DNA of 35,906 nucleotides from CAYRGG01 sp964423745 (GTDB lineage: Bacteria > Pseudomonadota > Gammaproteobacteria > Competibacterales > Competibacteraceae): NCBI GenBank assembly GCA_964423745.1, contig CAYRGG010000046.1, positions 1-35,906 on the forward strand. The letters are read 5' to 3'. The notes beneath the pieces are model-generated. The model saw only the letters and a program-made list of their open reading frames with translations, was not told where the DNA came from and made no database searches. Made by a program: the position numbers and the translations under genes. This document shows positions 35,008 through 35,906 of the stretch, piece after piece. Every line of letters begins with the position of its first letter. Position 1 is the first letter of the stretch.

Positions 35008-35906
35008 CTAGACAGTCACCGGGTTTGGTTTATCTGCATCAATGCCATACTTGGCGATAGCTTTGCTTACTTTAGCAACCGGTATCGCACCCTCATCCGC
35101 CAGGGCCTTAAGGGCAGCCACCGCCACATAATAGCGATTGACTTCAAAATGCCGCCGTAAATTAACCCGGGTATCGCTACGCCCATAGCCATCGGTGCCC
35201 AGCACCACATAGCGCTGCTGGATAAAGGGTCGCAACTGATCAGCATAGAGCTTCATATAATCGGTGGCGGCGATCACCGGTCCCGACCGGTTGGCAAGAC
35301 ATTGTTCAATATGGCTGATGCGAGGCTCCTCTTCCGGATGTAGCATATTCCACCGTTGTACCGCCAAACCATCCCGGCGCAGGAGATTGATACCGGGTAC
35401 TGCCCAAACGTCAGCCGCCACATCAAAATCCTCCGTCAGCAAGTCAGCAGCCGCCATGACCTCGCGCAAAATGGAGCCACACCCCATTAACTGAACTTTT
35501 GGCTCGCCCTCCTCGGCGCCGGGCTGCAAAAGATACATACCCTTTAAGATATTGTCCTGGACGCCTTGTGGCATGGCCGGGTGATGATAATTTTCATTTA
35601 AGGTGGTAATGTAATAAAAAATATTCTCCTGCTCCTGATACATGCGCTGCAATCCATCTTGAATAATGACGGCCAGCTCATAGGCAAAGGTGGGATCATA
35701 GGAGACGCAATTGGGAATAGTAGCGGCCGCGAGATGACTATGACCGTCTTGGTGTTGCAATCCTTCCCCAGCCAAAGTGGTGCGTCCCGAGGTGCCCCCG
35801 ATGAGAAAGCCACGGGCTTGAATATCTCCAGCAGCCCAGGCTAGATCGCCGATACGCTGAAAACCAAACATGGAATAAAAGATATAAAACGGCACCATGT
35901 TGACAC
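35008..35906 (-). CDS. aceE: Pyruvate dehydrogenase E1, homodimeric type, 3' part
   Basis: C-terminal third (about 298 residues) of the homodimeric E1 enzyme; the gene continues beyond the right edge. E1 decarboxylates pyruvate with thiamine diphosphate and acetylates the E2 lipoyl groups. Blocks identical in layout to E. coli AceE are present: GDIQARGFLIGGTSGRTTL, LQHQDGHSH, YYITTLNENYHHPAMP, ERWNMLHP-like QRWNMLHPE, TDYMKLYADQ, LGTDGYGRSDTR and the end FDIDADK-like YGIDADKPNPV. It is first gene of the aceE-aceF-lpdA operon; the promoter (and any PdhR-type operator) lies outside the window. Confidence 0.96.
   Translation of the reverse strand, partial: VNMVPFYIFYSMFGFQRIGDLAWAAGDIQARGFLIGGTSGRTTLAGEGLQHQDGHSHLAAATIPNCVSYDPTFAYELAVIIQDGLQRMYQEQENIFYYITTLNENYHHPAMPQGVQDNILKGMYLLQPGAEEGEPKVQLMGCGSILREVMAAADLLTEDFDVAADVWAVPGINLLRRDGLAVQRWNMLHPEEEPRISHIEQCLANRSGPVIAATDYMKLYADQLRPFIQQRYVVLGTDGYGRSDTRVNLRRHFEVNRYYVAVAALKALADEGAIPVAKVSKAIAKYGIDADKPNPVTV

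Noticed and set aside
1..35906. CRISPR array, rRNA, tRNA, or intact insertion sequence
   Set aside because: No regularly spaced direct repeats, no rRNA blocks, no complete tRNA cloverleaf and no full transposase were seen.

Overview
The window reads as a draft-quality piece of a gammaproteobacterial chromosome. The evidence is an Rnf (Rsx-type) electron-transport cluster, CysB, H-NS, a homodimer-type pyruvate dehydrogenase operon (aceE-aceF-lpdA with a lipoyl domain on E3), rpe-trpE-trpG, serS, a pitrilysin-like M16 peptidase and a Tus-like protein. Species cannot be assigned from the sequence. A run of 10 N sits inside lpdA, and several genes carry frameshifts or internal deletions. Either the genome is rich in pseudogenes or part of the assembly is faulty.

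Layout. 1-3.8 kb: rnf cluster on + (possible rnfB remnant, rnfC, rnfD, rnfG, rnfE, rnfA, a small Cys-rich membrane ORF). rnfC and rnfE have both lost their central parts, while rnfD, rnfG and rnfA look intact. 3.8-5.1 kb: a gap with three hairpins, then cysB. 5.3-8.3 kb: a nucleoid-type locus with a Lys/Ala-rich histone-H1-like protein ending in a putative carbohydrate-binding domain and an H-NS paralogue (both -), divergent from a Tus-like replication-terminus-binding protein and an alpha/beta hydrolase (+). 8.5-16 kb: a decayed accessory region. It holds two gene remnants, a GAF-GAF NarX-like histidine kinase broken by one frameshift, a truncated AraC gene, a DUF29 protein, the likely NarL-type partner regulator, a second AraC regulator convergent with a YHS-domain protein, and a secreted small protein interrupted by a stop codon.

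15.9-16.0 kb (- strand): a close sigma-54 promoter match followed about 100 nt later by a strong intrinsic terminator, with no convincing ORF between. This is the best candidate for an undescribed element: a sigma-54-dependent small RNA carrying an anti-Shine-Dalgarno CCUCC stretch. 16.1-24.9 kb: chemoreceptor, serS, an internally duplicated 133-aa protein, an M48 lipoprotein protease, a small membrane protein, a three-PAS histidine kinase and a stand-alone CBM48/AMPK-type glycogen-binding protein. 24.9-28.5 kb: structured non-coding DNA, the secreted M16 peptidase, and a gene-poor stretch with a possible IS5-like scrap. 28.5-35.9 kb: compact housekeeping operons on -, trpG/trpE/rpe and lpdA/aceF/aceE; aceE runs off the right end.

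The intact genes cover cysteine regulation, aromatic amino acid and pentose phosphate metabolism, pyruvate oxidation and tRNA charging. The accessory genes are mostly signalling and nucleoid proteins. As sequenced, the Rnf complex would lack a working NADH/Fe-S subunit (RnfC) and most of RnfE.
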